Source: Ehretia macrophylla
Taxonomy: Eukaryota; Streptophyta; Magnoliopsida; Boraginales; Ehretiaceae
Direction: 5' to 3'
Length of the DNA stretch: 64,000 bases
Assembly: GCA_037974665.1 (NCBI GenBank)
Contig: CM075781.1
Coordinates: 34,573,235 to 34,637,234 of the forward strand
The notes beneath the pieces are model-generated. The model did not search any database and was not told the DNA's origin. It was given only the letters and a program-made list of their open reading frames with translations. The position numbers and the translations under genes are program-made. Position 1 is the first letter of the stretch; each line of letters begins with the position of its first letter. Shown in pieces: positions 1 through 10,516 of this stretch.

Positions 1-1729
1 ATTAGATCAAGAAAATAATCTCCAGATTGAATCAGAAGATGAGGTCAAGTTCCTAATCTATTACATTCAATCAAAATATTATAAATAACTATTCAATTCC
101 AATACTAGTAGAAATTACACAGAGTAGGTCTCTCTAGCTCAAATCATCATATCCGAATGTCACTATCTCGCCCAAAGCTAACATGCTTACTCTGTTTTAA
201 CTGCAAAGAAAGCAGGCGAAAGAAAACATAGTGAACGAACAAAAGCTCAATAAGAGAACTCATCCCACAATAAAACGTTAGGACAGATGACTGAGCAACC
301 AAATAGTACCATATGAAATTAGCAGTTGTACCGTTTGCAAAATGAATTATATTGACAGAAGATCATTTTTTATACTCTCGTAAAAGAAAATAGTCGAAAA
401 CTCATATGTAGTCGTAATCTGTAATATATAGTCAATAGTATCACAAGACACATAGAAGAATAGAAAGTTGTGGCGGCATTTAACTCGTGCAGCAACAGTT
501 CAATAATAAATATGGGGCCCCCAATCACATAATAGCGGTAACAGTATCCGCGGGTGCAACACAGTAACAGTATCTGTGTCACAATACTGTAACAGTATCA
601 GTACCATTGGCAATTCACAGCTATAAATGGATTATAATAACATACGAAGATAGAATACAATAAAAGACCAAAGGAAAAATGGGTAATAAAAAGTAATCAT
701 TAAAAGTCATAGATTATTTCAAAGATAAGATTATTTGTTATAAAAATAATTTATCAAGTATGATAAATTAAAAAAATCACAAGGAGACCAAAGATAATTA
801 GAATACATTTTAAAAAGTAGCTGACTAACTTTTAAACACAAAATGACATGTAGCAAAATAGGACATGATACAAAATAATCAAAAGGTAATACTACACATA
901 AAAACAAGGAAGAAATGAAGGGAGATTGTCATGTGCCTTTTTGGGTAAATCTTACTTTATATTCTTTTTTCTTTATACAATCAGCCACACAGTCTCTCCT
1001 TTTTCTTTGAAAAGTCAATCAAGAGTGAATTAGATATCACGACTCATGCCAAATATCATTGGAGAAGCAACAATATATAAATGAGATCAAAAGTGGAAAA
1101 AGGAATTGAAGAAGAGAGATTCTTGCATTAGCACGCATAACACGATCGGATCATCACAACAAGTATAGATTGGTATTTAGCAAGCAGTAGCAAAAATTTC
1201 ATGATTTTAACTTTAATAGGAGTAGAGAAAAAAGGGAGAGTTCCACTTACCTTGTTTTTTTTTTTTGGTAAAAGGAGGGGTTCTTCCCTCCGGGTTTTTT
1301 TTTATTAAATCCAAAAAAAAAGTACAAAAGTGGAGGGGGAATAATTCACAATCACAAGTCTTCGACTCTAAATCACGAATTTTATAATCTCTTCACTAAA
1401 ATGGATGAAGACTAGAATATACCCACTTTAAAGCTTTGATTCCACCTTGAAAATCTTCACTCGAAATTTTATTTTTTTGAAGGCCAAATTGAGTCTTTGG
1501 AGATGAAATGGAAAAAAGGAGTTTAACGTTTCTGTTTTATTCTAGAACAGACAAATTTCAAGTCTCCTTAATTGACTAAAATTCTATTATTCCACTTTAG
1601 TCCCAAAATTTAACCTTTATTGAGAAACTTCCACCACTTACTACTTGTTACACTTGCCCAACTAAACCATTTCAATAGTGGTCTGAATTAGTTAGCTAAA
1701 AAATTAGGATACACATTCGGGACATTACA
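1..1729 (-). repeat. 3' LTR of element E (clipped by window start)
   Basis: Matches 31534-33204 almost throughout and ends in ATTACA at 1729. About 140 bp of the LTR lie before base 1. It differs from the right copy by scattered substitutions and by an extra roughly 85-bp insertion near 1255-1341. The short reading frames inside are shared LTR sequence and not genes. Confidence 0.8.
1255..1341 (-). mobile_element. Short LINE 3'-tail insertion in the left LTR
   Basis: The right LTR copy lacks this stretch. On the minus strand it reads as a C-rich/A-rich segment ending in TTTTACCAAAAAA, the style of ending seen at the LINE in this window (63130-63151). This suggests a severely 5'-truncated L1-type insertion. 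No clear target duplication was found, so it could also be a replacement event. Confidence 0.4.
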
Positions 1730-1750
1730 TCCCCATCCCCTTATAAAAAG
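1730..1750 (-). other. Polypurine tract of element E
   Basis: Immediately inside the left LTR the plus strand reads TCCCCATCCCCTTATAAAAA, which is a purine-rich AAGGGGATGGGGA on the minus strand abutting the LTR start TGTAATG. This is the expected primer for plus-strand synthesis and fixes the orientation of the element. Confidence 0.65.
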
Positions 1751-2872
1751 TTTCGTCCCCGAAACTCTCTTGTCCGGGACATACAAGCACAAAATTCGAA
1801 AGTCCTCCAATAAGAATATGAAGTTCCAAAAAAAAAAATTTCTCAATATCGTATACGTCAATATCTTTTCCTACACAGGTTGTCTTTGACTTGTCTCCTT
1901 TCGTGCTTCAATTTAATTATTTATTTTTTGACACTTATAAATGACTAACACTAAGTAGGAGTCACCATAAAATCCATGCCGCAAAATGGGATATCTAATT
2001 CCTCATGTGCCCAAACTTATAGTGGTAATGGTGTTGACAGATTTCCTCAAATAGTCACTAAACTTAACCTGATAGACAATAGCTCATTCTATGGCTTTAG
2101 AAGAATGTAGACATCTCCCTGATAATACATAATGCATTCCAGTATGCTAGGAAAACTATAAACCTTTAGCAAATGAATGATGTCGTTATTAAAGTCCTGG
2201 ATTTATCATTATCTCTTCAGAACTAATGTGTCATTTCTTATAGGTATATCCCTAAATATACATACGCATAAAATTGATCATCTATTTCACAATACATTGA
2301 AAGATTCATCTTATCTTAGAAAGGCAAAATAAAGCTCCTACCATTTGTCCATCTTCAAACTAATATAGGCTGTAAGGATTATTTCTTTAAATAAACATAT
2401 ATTTGTGCTTGAGCCATCACTTAGAATTTAGCCTATTCAGCAAATAAGACTTGAGGTAACTAAAAGGAGTTAAGAGTCCAAGATAACCCTTTTTAAGTTT
2501 ATCCACTTTCGCGAGTCAGAAGCTCCTCAACCAAATAGGCTATCACTCACAACTATAATATGCAATGTAGTAACATGAATTCCATTCATAAGCAAAATAA
2601 AAACCTCAGCAAGTTCATGGTTTAACTCCAGCACCTTTATGCATTGAGATGAACCTTTATGCATTGAAATGAAGTAAGGACTTTCCTTGCACAAATTTTC
2701 TTCTTATATTGACATCAATTATACTCCAAGCCACTTAAGACTCATATTCAAAATAATATATATACCAATGGCCAGCTCATCACCTTGATCACTTTAACCA
2801 TTGAAGAGTAGTTCAAAATATCTTTATGTATATATACAAAAATCACTTATCAACACTTGCTCCAAAAACTTT
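1751..2872 (-). other. Internal non-coding part of element E, left segment
   Basis: AT-rich DNA between the polypurine tract and the insertion point of element A. No reading frame resembles gag or pol on either strand. The sequence resumes at 20684 after the target duplication ATAGA. Confidence 0.6.
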
Positions 2873-2877
2873 ATAGA

Positions 2878-3990
2878 TGTTGGGTGTATTATTGATATAT
2901 GATTTCAGCACCTTTTCACTTAAATTTGGTTAGTTCTTGAGTAATTTATGAGCAATTTGATTGGTTTCGTGTTTGTTTTGCTTCATAGGTGAATTATATG
3001 AGAAAACATGGATTTTGTGGCAAAGATTGAGGAAAAATGAACACGGGCAAGCTTTTATGCAACTGGTGAAGAGATTGAAGAACAAATAGAAGTAGCGCAG
3101 TCATAGCGCAGCTGCGCGGCATCGCAGAAAATTTAAGGGCAATTTTGTAAAAGGCGCGAAAAGAAGAAACCCTATGTTTTAAAAGAGGAAAATAAACGTT
3201 TGATAAGGGAGGCTTTTTGCTGGCAGTTGGTTTTGGGCAGCTATCAAGAGGGGAGAAAAAGCAACGTTCCAGAGGGAGAGAAAGAGAGGATTCGCGAGTT
3301 GAAGACGGAGAACAATCCGGAGACGGACTTCTACCACGATTCTTCTCCAAATCCTAGTTTTCTCTATCTCTCTAATCATGTTTTACGTTACAATTGAGAT
3401 TTTATTTAATTTCTTTATGATGTTCTAGATTATTTTTCTAAGGCTACGATGTAAACAGATTTTGAATATTTGAAGCTTTTGATTTGAATTAATTGATGAA
3501 CTATTTCATATCTGTGTTGAGTATTTTATGCTGAGTTTAATACTTGTGGTTGTTTGATCAATAATTACATGAGTCGTGATTTAGTTTGAGACTGAGAAGT
3601 GATAACTAAATTAGACCACGTGTAAAATACCATTAAATTGTCATAAGCTAGAGATAGTTATGAGATCTAGTGCAGCGTTTGAATTTCTAAGGCTTAATGC
3701 ATTCCATAAGTTCACAGTTATCATAGAGATGTAGATAGCTTGCTTATTGGGATATGTTATTGATGCTTGAAAAAGATTAATATCTACCTTAGCGAAATTG
3801 CTGGCAACGTAGAGAATAGGTGTCAATTGATTTAAATCAATAGTTTCAAGTATGATTAATCTTGGTGAAATCGGAACCCCTAGAACATTTTAATTCTTGA
3901 TTTATCCTATTTATTAATTTCGAATTCGCTTTAGTTGTTAATTCCAAAAGTACTTTATTTATTAGTTTTTACTTATAATCTCTTATATTT
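2878..3990 (+). repeat. 5' LTR of element A, 3'-truncated
   Basis: Aligns with 19435-20550, then diverges at about 3985-3990, where the 3' LTR continues for about 130 bp more before CACACAACA. The missing part would have held the LTR end and the primer-binding site, so this copy cannot be reverse transcribed normally. It contains the palindromic AGCGCAGCTGCGC at 3105-3117. Confidence 0.8.
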
Positions 3991-3992
3991 AT

Positions 3993-4068
3993 TAGATGAT
4001 TTTTTTATTCCGGTGGGATTGGAGCACAAGGAATATTGGTCTATTAAACAAAACATGGGTGTACAAGC
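3993..4068 (+). pseudogene. Fragment of integrase-end coding region of element A
   Basis: Translates to a short stretch with FIPVGLEHKEYW and closely matches element B at 23493-23570. In Athila-type polyproteins a related PVELEH..(F/Y)W motif lies near the end of the integrase core, so this is a piece of integrase and not an independent gene. It is cut at 4068 by the LTR fragment beginning TGTAACGCC. Confidence 0.65.
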
Positions 4069-4812
4069 TGTAACGCCCCGATCCCTCACGAGACCGGAGG
4101 CTTTAATAACCATGCTATTCTTAACCCAATACCAAACCCAGTCTCAAAATTTTAGGGAAAAACAGACAGAGTCTTCCCTGTACCGTGGACATTCTGAAAA
4201 CCTGTAAACATTCAATAAGCTATAGAATAACAATAAAGTCATTTCCAAAATAAATATCCCAACTTTAAGGTCATCCGAGCCTTAAGACATACAAACAGTT
4301 TAGATACACACAAGCATGCATTCATAACTTAACTTCTTTACAAAACCGCTTATCATGTCACTCTGTGATAGCTTTTAAACATTCTTAGAAATTGAAAACA
4401 ACCAGTCATTTACTCCCAAGCATGCAAAGAAGCTAAGAGCAGAAATATAAGTTATTACATGCCATAGTTCATATATCCTACTACAATCAACTAGCATTTA
4501 GCTTACAATCACTCAAACATGTACATAGCCACTTAGGCTACAAAATAGAAAATAAGGTAAAGCAAACAAGATCTCCACATAACAACAAGAACCATAAATC
4601 CAACTCACGCAATTAGACACTGCAACTAAGGTAACTGATTTGCCTGTACCTCTAGCTCTTCACCTTCAACAAAAACAAGTTGGGGTTCAACCCCAGGGTC
4701 TTCTGAAACATGTTAGCGAGGTATGAGCAACCACTATTGCCTAGTGAGGGATAAAGGCCAATCGGGACGTGCAATGCAACAAATATAACAGTTAACAAGA
4801 AAGGCAAGTAAA
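4069..4812 (-). repeat. Fragment of a long LTR (same family as the solo LTR at 46435)
   Basis: Begins TGTAACGCCCCGATCCC and matches 46435-47177 at roughly 95% by eye. At about 4807-4812 (AGTAAA) it switches abruptly to CACTA-derived sequence. Only the terminal part of the LTR is present and no right-hand duplication can be found, so this is a recombination or deletion scar. The CACTA element next to it has lost its left terminus. Confidence 0.75.
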
Positions 4813-5598
4813 CTTCACATGAGATGTTAATTTTCCAAATAAAAATAAACTTGGTATGTATTTTATTAGCATGCATATTTTAATAGAGAAATCTCCTACG
4901 AAGTCATTAGCCATTTAAATCAAAGTTATCATGTCCTCAATTAACATTGCGTTAATGTTAATAGATGTTCAGTCTAGGAGTCCAAAAAGTCTCACATTGT
5001 GTCTAAACTTCATAAACATAAAAAATATAAAGATATAAACATGCTTTAATACGTTGTTCCTACCTATTAACAAGTTAGAATTCGTACTATTCGGTGTCCA
5101 TAGCCTATCCGTGGCAATTGGCTACGGATGGGCTGCGGATTTCATTTTTTCGTAGCCCATCCGTAGTCAATTGCCACAGATGGGCTACGGACATTCAAAT
5201 AAAAATGAGGTTTATAGGTTTTAATTTGAAATTACGGAATTTGGATTGCACCTACAACGTAGTAAACTTCACTTGAGATGCTAGTTTAACAAATAAAAAT
5301 AAACTTGGTCCCGATTTTATTATGGTGCGTATTTTAATAGAGAAATCTCTTACGAAGTCATTAGTCGTTTGAATCGAAATTATCATGTCCTCACTTAACA
5401 TTGTGTTAATGTTAATAAACGTTCAATCTAGGGGTCCAAAAAGTCTCACATTGTGTCTAAACTTCATAAACATGAAAAATATAAAGATATAAACACGCTT
5501 TAATACATTGTTCTTACCTATTAACAAGTTAGAATTCATACTATTCGGTGTTCGTAGCCCATCCGTGGCAATTGGCTATGGATGGGCTACAGATTTCC
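4807..5598 (+). repeat. Two direct copies of the CACTA subterminal segment, 454 bp apart
   Basis: 4807-5145 and 5261-5598 are homologous over about 335 bp, both starting AGTAAACTTCAC and both ending in GGCTA(C/T)GGATGGGCT motifs. The roughly 115 bp between them contain further inverted copies of the CCATCCGTAG motif. Subterminal motifs in CACTA elements are binding sites for the element-encoded DNA-binding protein. Confidence 0.75.
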
Positions 5599-5644
5599 CC
5601 CAAAATCACTTCTCTCTCTCTCTCTTACAAAAAAATTATCTTTC

Positions 5645-6140
5645 TCTCTCACCACCATCACCCCCACCACCATCCCCACCCTACTATCACCACCACCACC
5701 ATCATCACCAAGACCACTACCATCACCATCAAGACCACCACCAAGGATACTATCACCACTACCAACAAAGGCACCATCACCACCATAAAGTCCACCATTA
5801 CCACCATCTAGGGTACCATCACCACCACCAAGGTCCACCATCACCACTATATCTAGGGCACCATCACCATTACTACCAACAAAGGCATCATCACCACCAC
5901 AAGGTAATCCCTCACCACCATCTATTAAACTATCACCATCATGTAGGGCACTATCACCACCACCCACCACCACCAAGGTCCACCATCACCACCATATCTA
6001 GGGCACCATCACCATTGCCACCAACAAAGGCATCGTCACCACCACAATGTAATCCCTCACCACCATATCTAGGCCACCATCACCACCACCCACCACCACC
6101 AAGACCACCACCATCACCACCAAAGACATCACCACCATCT
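5645..6140 (+). repeat. Imperfect (CACCAT/CACCAC)n minisatellite
   Basis: Nearly 500 bp of CACCA(C/T)-based repeats interrupted by AAGACCACC, AAAGGCACC and CTAGGGCACC variants. It has some higher-order structure: the block containing CTAGGGCACCATCACCATTA recurs. It creates an accidental 232-codon His/Pro-rich open frame (5508-6206), which I regard as non-genic. Confidence 0.85.
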
Positions 6141-6475
6141 CTTTCTCTCTCTTTGCTACTAGTAAGTATTTTAATTTATACATTTTTCCTCTATTTTGTT
6201 GTCTAGTATAGACATATTTATATATGTGTACAATATATATCTCCATATGTGTAATTTTGTTTTTTTGATTTGTTCGGCTCTATTATTTTTATATTTATTA
6301 TTATGTTTATTTCTAATTTTTTTAAATGAGGTTTTGACATAAATTTTTGGTAGTATATTTAACATGAATGTTGTATTGTAGTAATACTTGTTGTGATTAA
6401 TTAACAAAGATTAAGTAGTGAATCATAAATTGTATTTAATTAACTGTATCTTTTACTATTAAATTCTTTAATGGG

Positions 6476-7291
6476 ATGAACAAATATTATTATACAGAAG
6501 TTGAGAAAATGGAAAGACTCAGACAACAATGGATGAACGATCGATTAACATCTAAGGGAGCATTAAATCCTAAGTTCGTTCATGGTGTAGACGAAGAATT
6601 CATTCCTTTTGCGTGTAGTCAATGAAAGTACATGGATAGAGACAAAATTAGACGTCCTTGTGCGAATGTAAGAATTGTGACTTTAAGGACCCTCATACTT
6701 GTAGACATCATCTCTATTCATGGGGGTTCATGAGGCATAACTATGTTTATTCTTCACATAGGGAGCATGATGACCTCTATCAGGATAACAACCATAATGT
6801 TGGTGATAATTCTGGATGTGATGAAGGAAACAGTTACATGAGAATGGTATTTGACGCATTTGGCCCATCAAATGTACCACCAACTCCTAATCAGCCAATT
6901 GAAGAGGAACCTAATATGGAGTCAAAATATTTTTATGATCTATTAAAAACTGCAGATGAGCCTTTGTGGAGTGGATGTGAGGTCACTCATCTGTCAGCGG
7001 TGTCTTTGTTGTTGAACATCAAGTCAGAGGAGAATATGTCTGAACATTGTTTTAATAGAATTGTTGAAGTTATTCAAAGAATGTTGCCCAATGATAACAC
7101 TTTGCCTGAGAACTACTATAGGTTTAAGAGAGAAATGAGTCCTTTAGGTTTGAGTTGCATGAAGATTGACGTGTGTGTAAATGGATGTACGTTATATTAT
7201 AAAGATAGAGATCAACTGAAATCTTGTCCAACGTGTGGTCACCCACGATTTAAACCTACAGAAGTTGGTAAAAAATGTGGTAGACCAATAG
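6476..7291 (+). pseudogene. TNP2-class CACTA transposase, 5' part, split by a solo LTR
   Basis: Start chosen at ATG 6476, giving an N-terminus with WMNDRL and a FVHGVDEEFIPFAC stretch typical of the Transpos_assoc region of plant TNP2 proteins. An in-frame TGA at 6623-6625 interrupts the first Cys-rich stretch, and a one-base loss near 6655-6660 shifts the frame. After it the reading continues through CECKNCDFKD, HLYSWGFMRHNYVY and CPTCGHPRFKPTEVGKK up to 7291, where a 3225-bp LTR is inserted at the 5-bp target AATAG. The gene resumes in the same frame at 10522. The protein would bind CACTA termini and catalyse cut-and-paste transposition. This copy is clearly dead. Confidence 0.85.
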
Positions 7292-7510
7292 TGTAATACC
7301 CGAGCCCGACCATGCATTTATAATATTCATTTACATTTATCTGTTATATTACTTTGCATTATTTTTGGGAAACGTGCATTAATATCTATTTTCTTTTAGT
7401 TAATTTATAATTAGTTGATTTGCCCGGGGCACATAGTTTATTATTTTATTTAAATTTATTCTAATTGGCTTTAAATTAATTTGTGTCACTATTCGAGCGG
7501 GAAACCCGAG

Positions 7511-7785
7511 CCCGGACCTGAATGAGTTAGATTAATATATTTAATAATTATATTTACTTAATTGACCCGGACCTGAATGAGTTAGATTAATATATTTAAT
7601 AATTATATTTACTTAATGGACCCGGACCTGAATGAGTTAGATTAATATATTTAATAATTATATTTACTTAATTGACCTGGACCTGAACGAGCTAGATTAT
7701 CATTTTTAATAATTATATTTATTTAGTTGGCCTGGAACTGAACGTGCTATCTTAATATTTTTAGTAATAATTGTACTTCTTTAAG
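7511..7785 (+). repeat. Five tandem copies of a 55-bp unit inside the solo LTR
   Basis: Units start at 7511, 7566, 7621, 7676 and 7731 with constant 55-bp spacing and the consensus head CCCGGACCTGAATGAG. The first three are nearly identical and the last two increasingly diverged, as expected for a recently extended minisatellite. Confidence 0.9.
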
Positions 7786-10399
7786 TTGCGTTTAAATGAC
7801 ATAAATAATTATCTTATATTTATTAGTTGTCTACATTTAATTGACTTTCCCGAACCCGTAGTGATTTTATTTTATTTTGTTTTATTTATTTTATCTACTT
7901 TCATATTTGTTTTAATTAATTTATTTCGTGCATTCGTTCAATGAAATCTTTAGGTGCCATTCTCAGGGGTGTAGGATTTGAAAGATGTTGACTTGGGCTT
8001 AGGTGTTATTTTTGTTTGGGCCTAGTATTTATTTGATTTGGGCCTAGAATGTTATAGTCTGTTAGTTAAATTAATCTAGTAAGCCCAACCCGTAGCCAAG
8101 CTGATTAGCTTTAGTAGTCTTTTGATATACAATTTACATTAGTTATATATGTAGTTAGGATATAAGAACATTAAATAATGAATAAGTAAACAAAGAAAAA
8201 AAAAAGGGTCAAAAGCTCCAGCCAATTGGATTATAGCCATAGTGAACTTTATTACCTTAGTTTTTAGATTTATATATTATTTAACTACTATTAAAAAAAA
8301 AGCGAACTTGGAAGCTAAGTCAAGAAAACAAAAGGTCAACCGAATTTCCAAAGTCAAACCGTGAACCTTGGCATTAGCTTAAATCTTTATTTGTTTCATC
8401 TAGTCAGCAACCATATAAAACATAGGAAACAAATTGGTAGACCTTGTTGAGACTTGAGCCGTGAAACAAACAAAAAAGAAAAAGAAAAAGCAAAGAGTGG
8501 TTCGAATGCAGAAGCAAATGAAATAAAACGGTGCAATTTGTGTGGGCGGTGGCTTTGATGATTGCTTGAGTGATTTATATTACATATATTTACTTAAGTT
8601 ATTTGCAAAGTATATAAACCAAAGGAAGGAAACAAAAAAAAAAAAACAAGGCAAAACTTCACGGAGGCCGAAACTCCATAGAGCAAAAAAAGGAAAATTT
8701 TCTCTCCAATTTTCTTCCACGATTTTGCTTGGAATCGCTCAAGGATTGTTGCTAGAGCATCTTCAACCTCTCCTCTTCAATCATTGTGAGGGTTTTCACA
8801 TTTTGTGCATTTATATTGAAATCTGATTTATGTTTCAAATTTTCAGATTTGATGTATATTGTGTTATAATGCCTGTTATTGCTTGAAATAGCTTCCTTAG
8901 GGTTCGTAGAGTATTGCTTGATAGTTATTTAGAAATTTTTATGGTTGAATTGCGTAATTGAATCGGGGAAGATAATGAATAGTATTTTTGAATAGTAAAA
9001 ACCTAGTTTTTTTGGATTTTCGATCCGAATTGTGTTTTCTTGATTTAGTTAGGTGCCTTTAGTGCTAGGAAGATTAAATGTACAATAAAAAAGGGGTTAC
9101 CCTTTGTTAAAATTGAGAAATCAACATTGAAACGTAAATGGGTCATTTGACCAAGTGTTAACCAGCCCGAATTGAGTTAGGGGTTTGGCTTGTGAGTGCA
9201 TGGAAGCACTTTTGGTGCTGTTGTGGCGTTGATTGAGTGACTGGTTAGCATAGCTGTAGTTCAAACGCAGTAGGTGGGCTTTCGGGCTTCAGTTGGGAAA
9301 GTGAGGTTTTATGCTATAAAAACGTGTGTTGTAGAGCCAAAGTGAGGGTAGTGAAGACGGGTTCTCAATCATGTAGCTCATTTGCTCGCAAGTGCCTTTG
9401 AAAGTTAGAGCTTGAATAATATATCTTGTAGATTTTGTGTGATGGACTAGTATTGTTTGTCTAGCTAATGTTCTTGTTGTTGTGATTGATTATGAATGCT
9501 TGATATCTCGTATATTGCCACTAATCTGCACTTTCGTGCTATCGCTCGTTTATTACTTGTACCTCGTATTGCATTGCATAGTGTCAGGCGCGTGAGTGAT
9601 GCGCCTCTCTGGGCAGTCTCGGGTTGTCAGGGTTGGGTTGCCCTACCTTCTTGTCCTATTCTCATTCTCGCTAGGGATGCCGCCCTGGGTGATTTGGGTC
9701 GTAGATGTGTCGGGGTACATCCGGAGTACACCCAGTTGAAGTTATAAGGTGGTTGCGTACTTATTGTCATTGTTGTCAACATCAAGCTCAAGATTGATGT
9801 ATCGCTCATGAAATGCTAAATAGCTCGTGTGAGTGAACCGTGACCTTCAAAGTGTGGTATAACTTTGAATGGTTGTGTTAATGTTTTCTTTATTTGTTTA
9901 TTGTATTGTTGTTTATATTGATTACTTTTCATGTTGGTTATATTGCTTAACTGTCTTATTTGCATTGCACGACCTTCTTCTATCTCTCTCGATATTTGTT
10001 TCGCCCTCACTGAGTATGCGTGCTGTGTATACTCACTCCTCACCACCACATTTCAGGTATTACAGTGTTACGAGGAATGTTCGTGCTTGTGTGGATTGCC
10101 TTTGCTTGGGAGTCAATGTGCTACGTGGCGTGGCTTGCAAAGATGTTATTTTGAGTTGTATAAAATCAATGTATAAAGAAAGGTCATTTAAGTTTTATTT
10201 AATAAGTTAACATAGTTTGAATGCAAAGCATGAATGTACTTGTCAGAGATGAAAGAGATATGATAGTTTTTAAACTGGAAATGTATATTTACTTGTGTTT
10301 GCTTGTTGAGAACCAATGCTCGGATGGCCTTGAGGTGTTTGTATGTTTGGACTCAGTATTGGTCCATTTATGTACTGTTTGCAGATTTTGACTTTGTCC

Positions 10400-10408
10400 T
10401 ATAAATAG
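10400..10408 (+). promoter_or_regulatory. Probable LTR TATA box
   Basis: TATAAATAG lies 109 bp before the LTR end, followed by GGGGAGACTTTGTCTG, the expected position of a U3 core promoter with a short R-U5. The related LTRs at 4069 and 46435 keep the GGGGAGAC context but read (on their minus strand) CGGTACAGGGGAGAC, so the TATA motif is specific to this copy. Confidence 0.5.
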
Positions 10409-10516
10409 GGGAGACTTTGTCTGTTTTCCCTAAAATTTTGTGCCTGGGTTTGGAAATGGGTTGAGAATAGATTGATCAATAGAACTTTCGGTCTCGTGAG
10501 GGGGCGGGGTGTTACA

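Larger units (their letters stand above)
7292..10516 (+). mobile_element. Solo LTR (3225 bp) inserted in the CACTA transposase gene
   Basis: Begins TGTAATACCC and ends GGGTGTTACA, flanked by the exact duplication AATAG (7287-7291 and 10517-10521). Deleting the insert and one AATAG copy restores the transposase reading frame, which proves the boundaries. No internal domain, primer site or second LTR is present, so it is a solo LTR left by unequal recombination. It shares its ends and parts of its body (for example 9690-9740, reverse complement of 47320-47360) with the solo LTR at 46435-48975 and the fragment at 4069. A TATA box near the right end (10400) supports plus orientation. Short frames inside (for example 8542-8826 and 9496-10210) are not genes. 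Confidence 0.88.

Noticed and set aside
5508..6206. 232-codon His/Pro-rich open frame
   Set aside because: It is a direct translation of a CACCAT-type minisatellite. Overlapping frames on both strands are also open for the same reason, and there is no domain or splice context.
7511..7785. Regularly spaced repeats resembling a CRISPR array
   Set aside because: The whole 55-bp unit repeats with no unique spacers, there are no cas genes, and the setting is a plant LTR.
9496..10210. Overlapping frames of 60-113 codons
   Set aside because: They lie inside the solo LTR, lack motifs, and the related LTR at 46435 does not preserve them.
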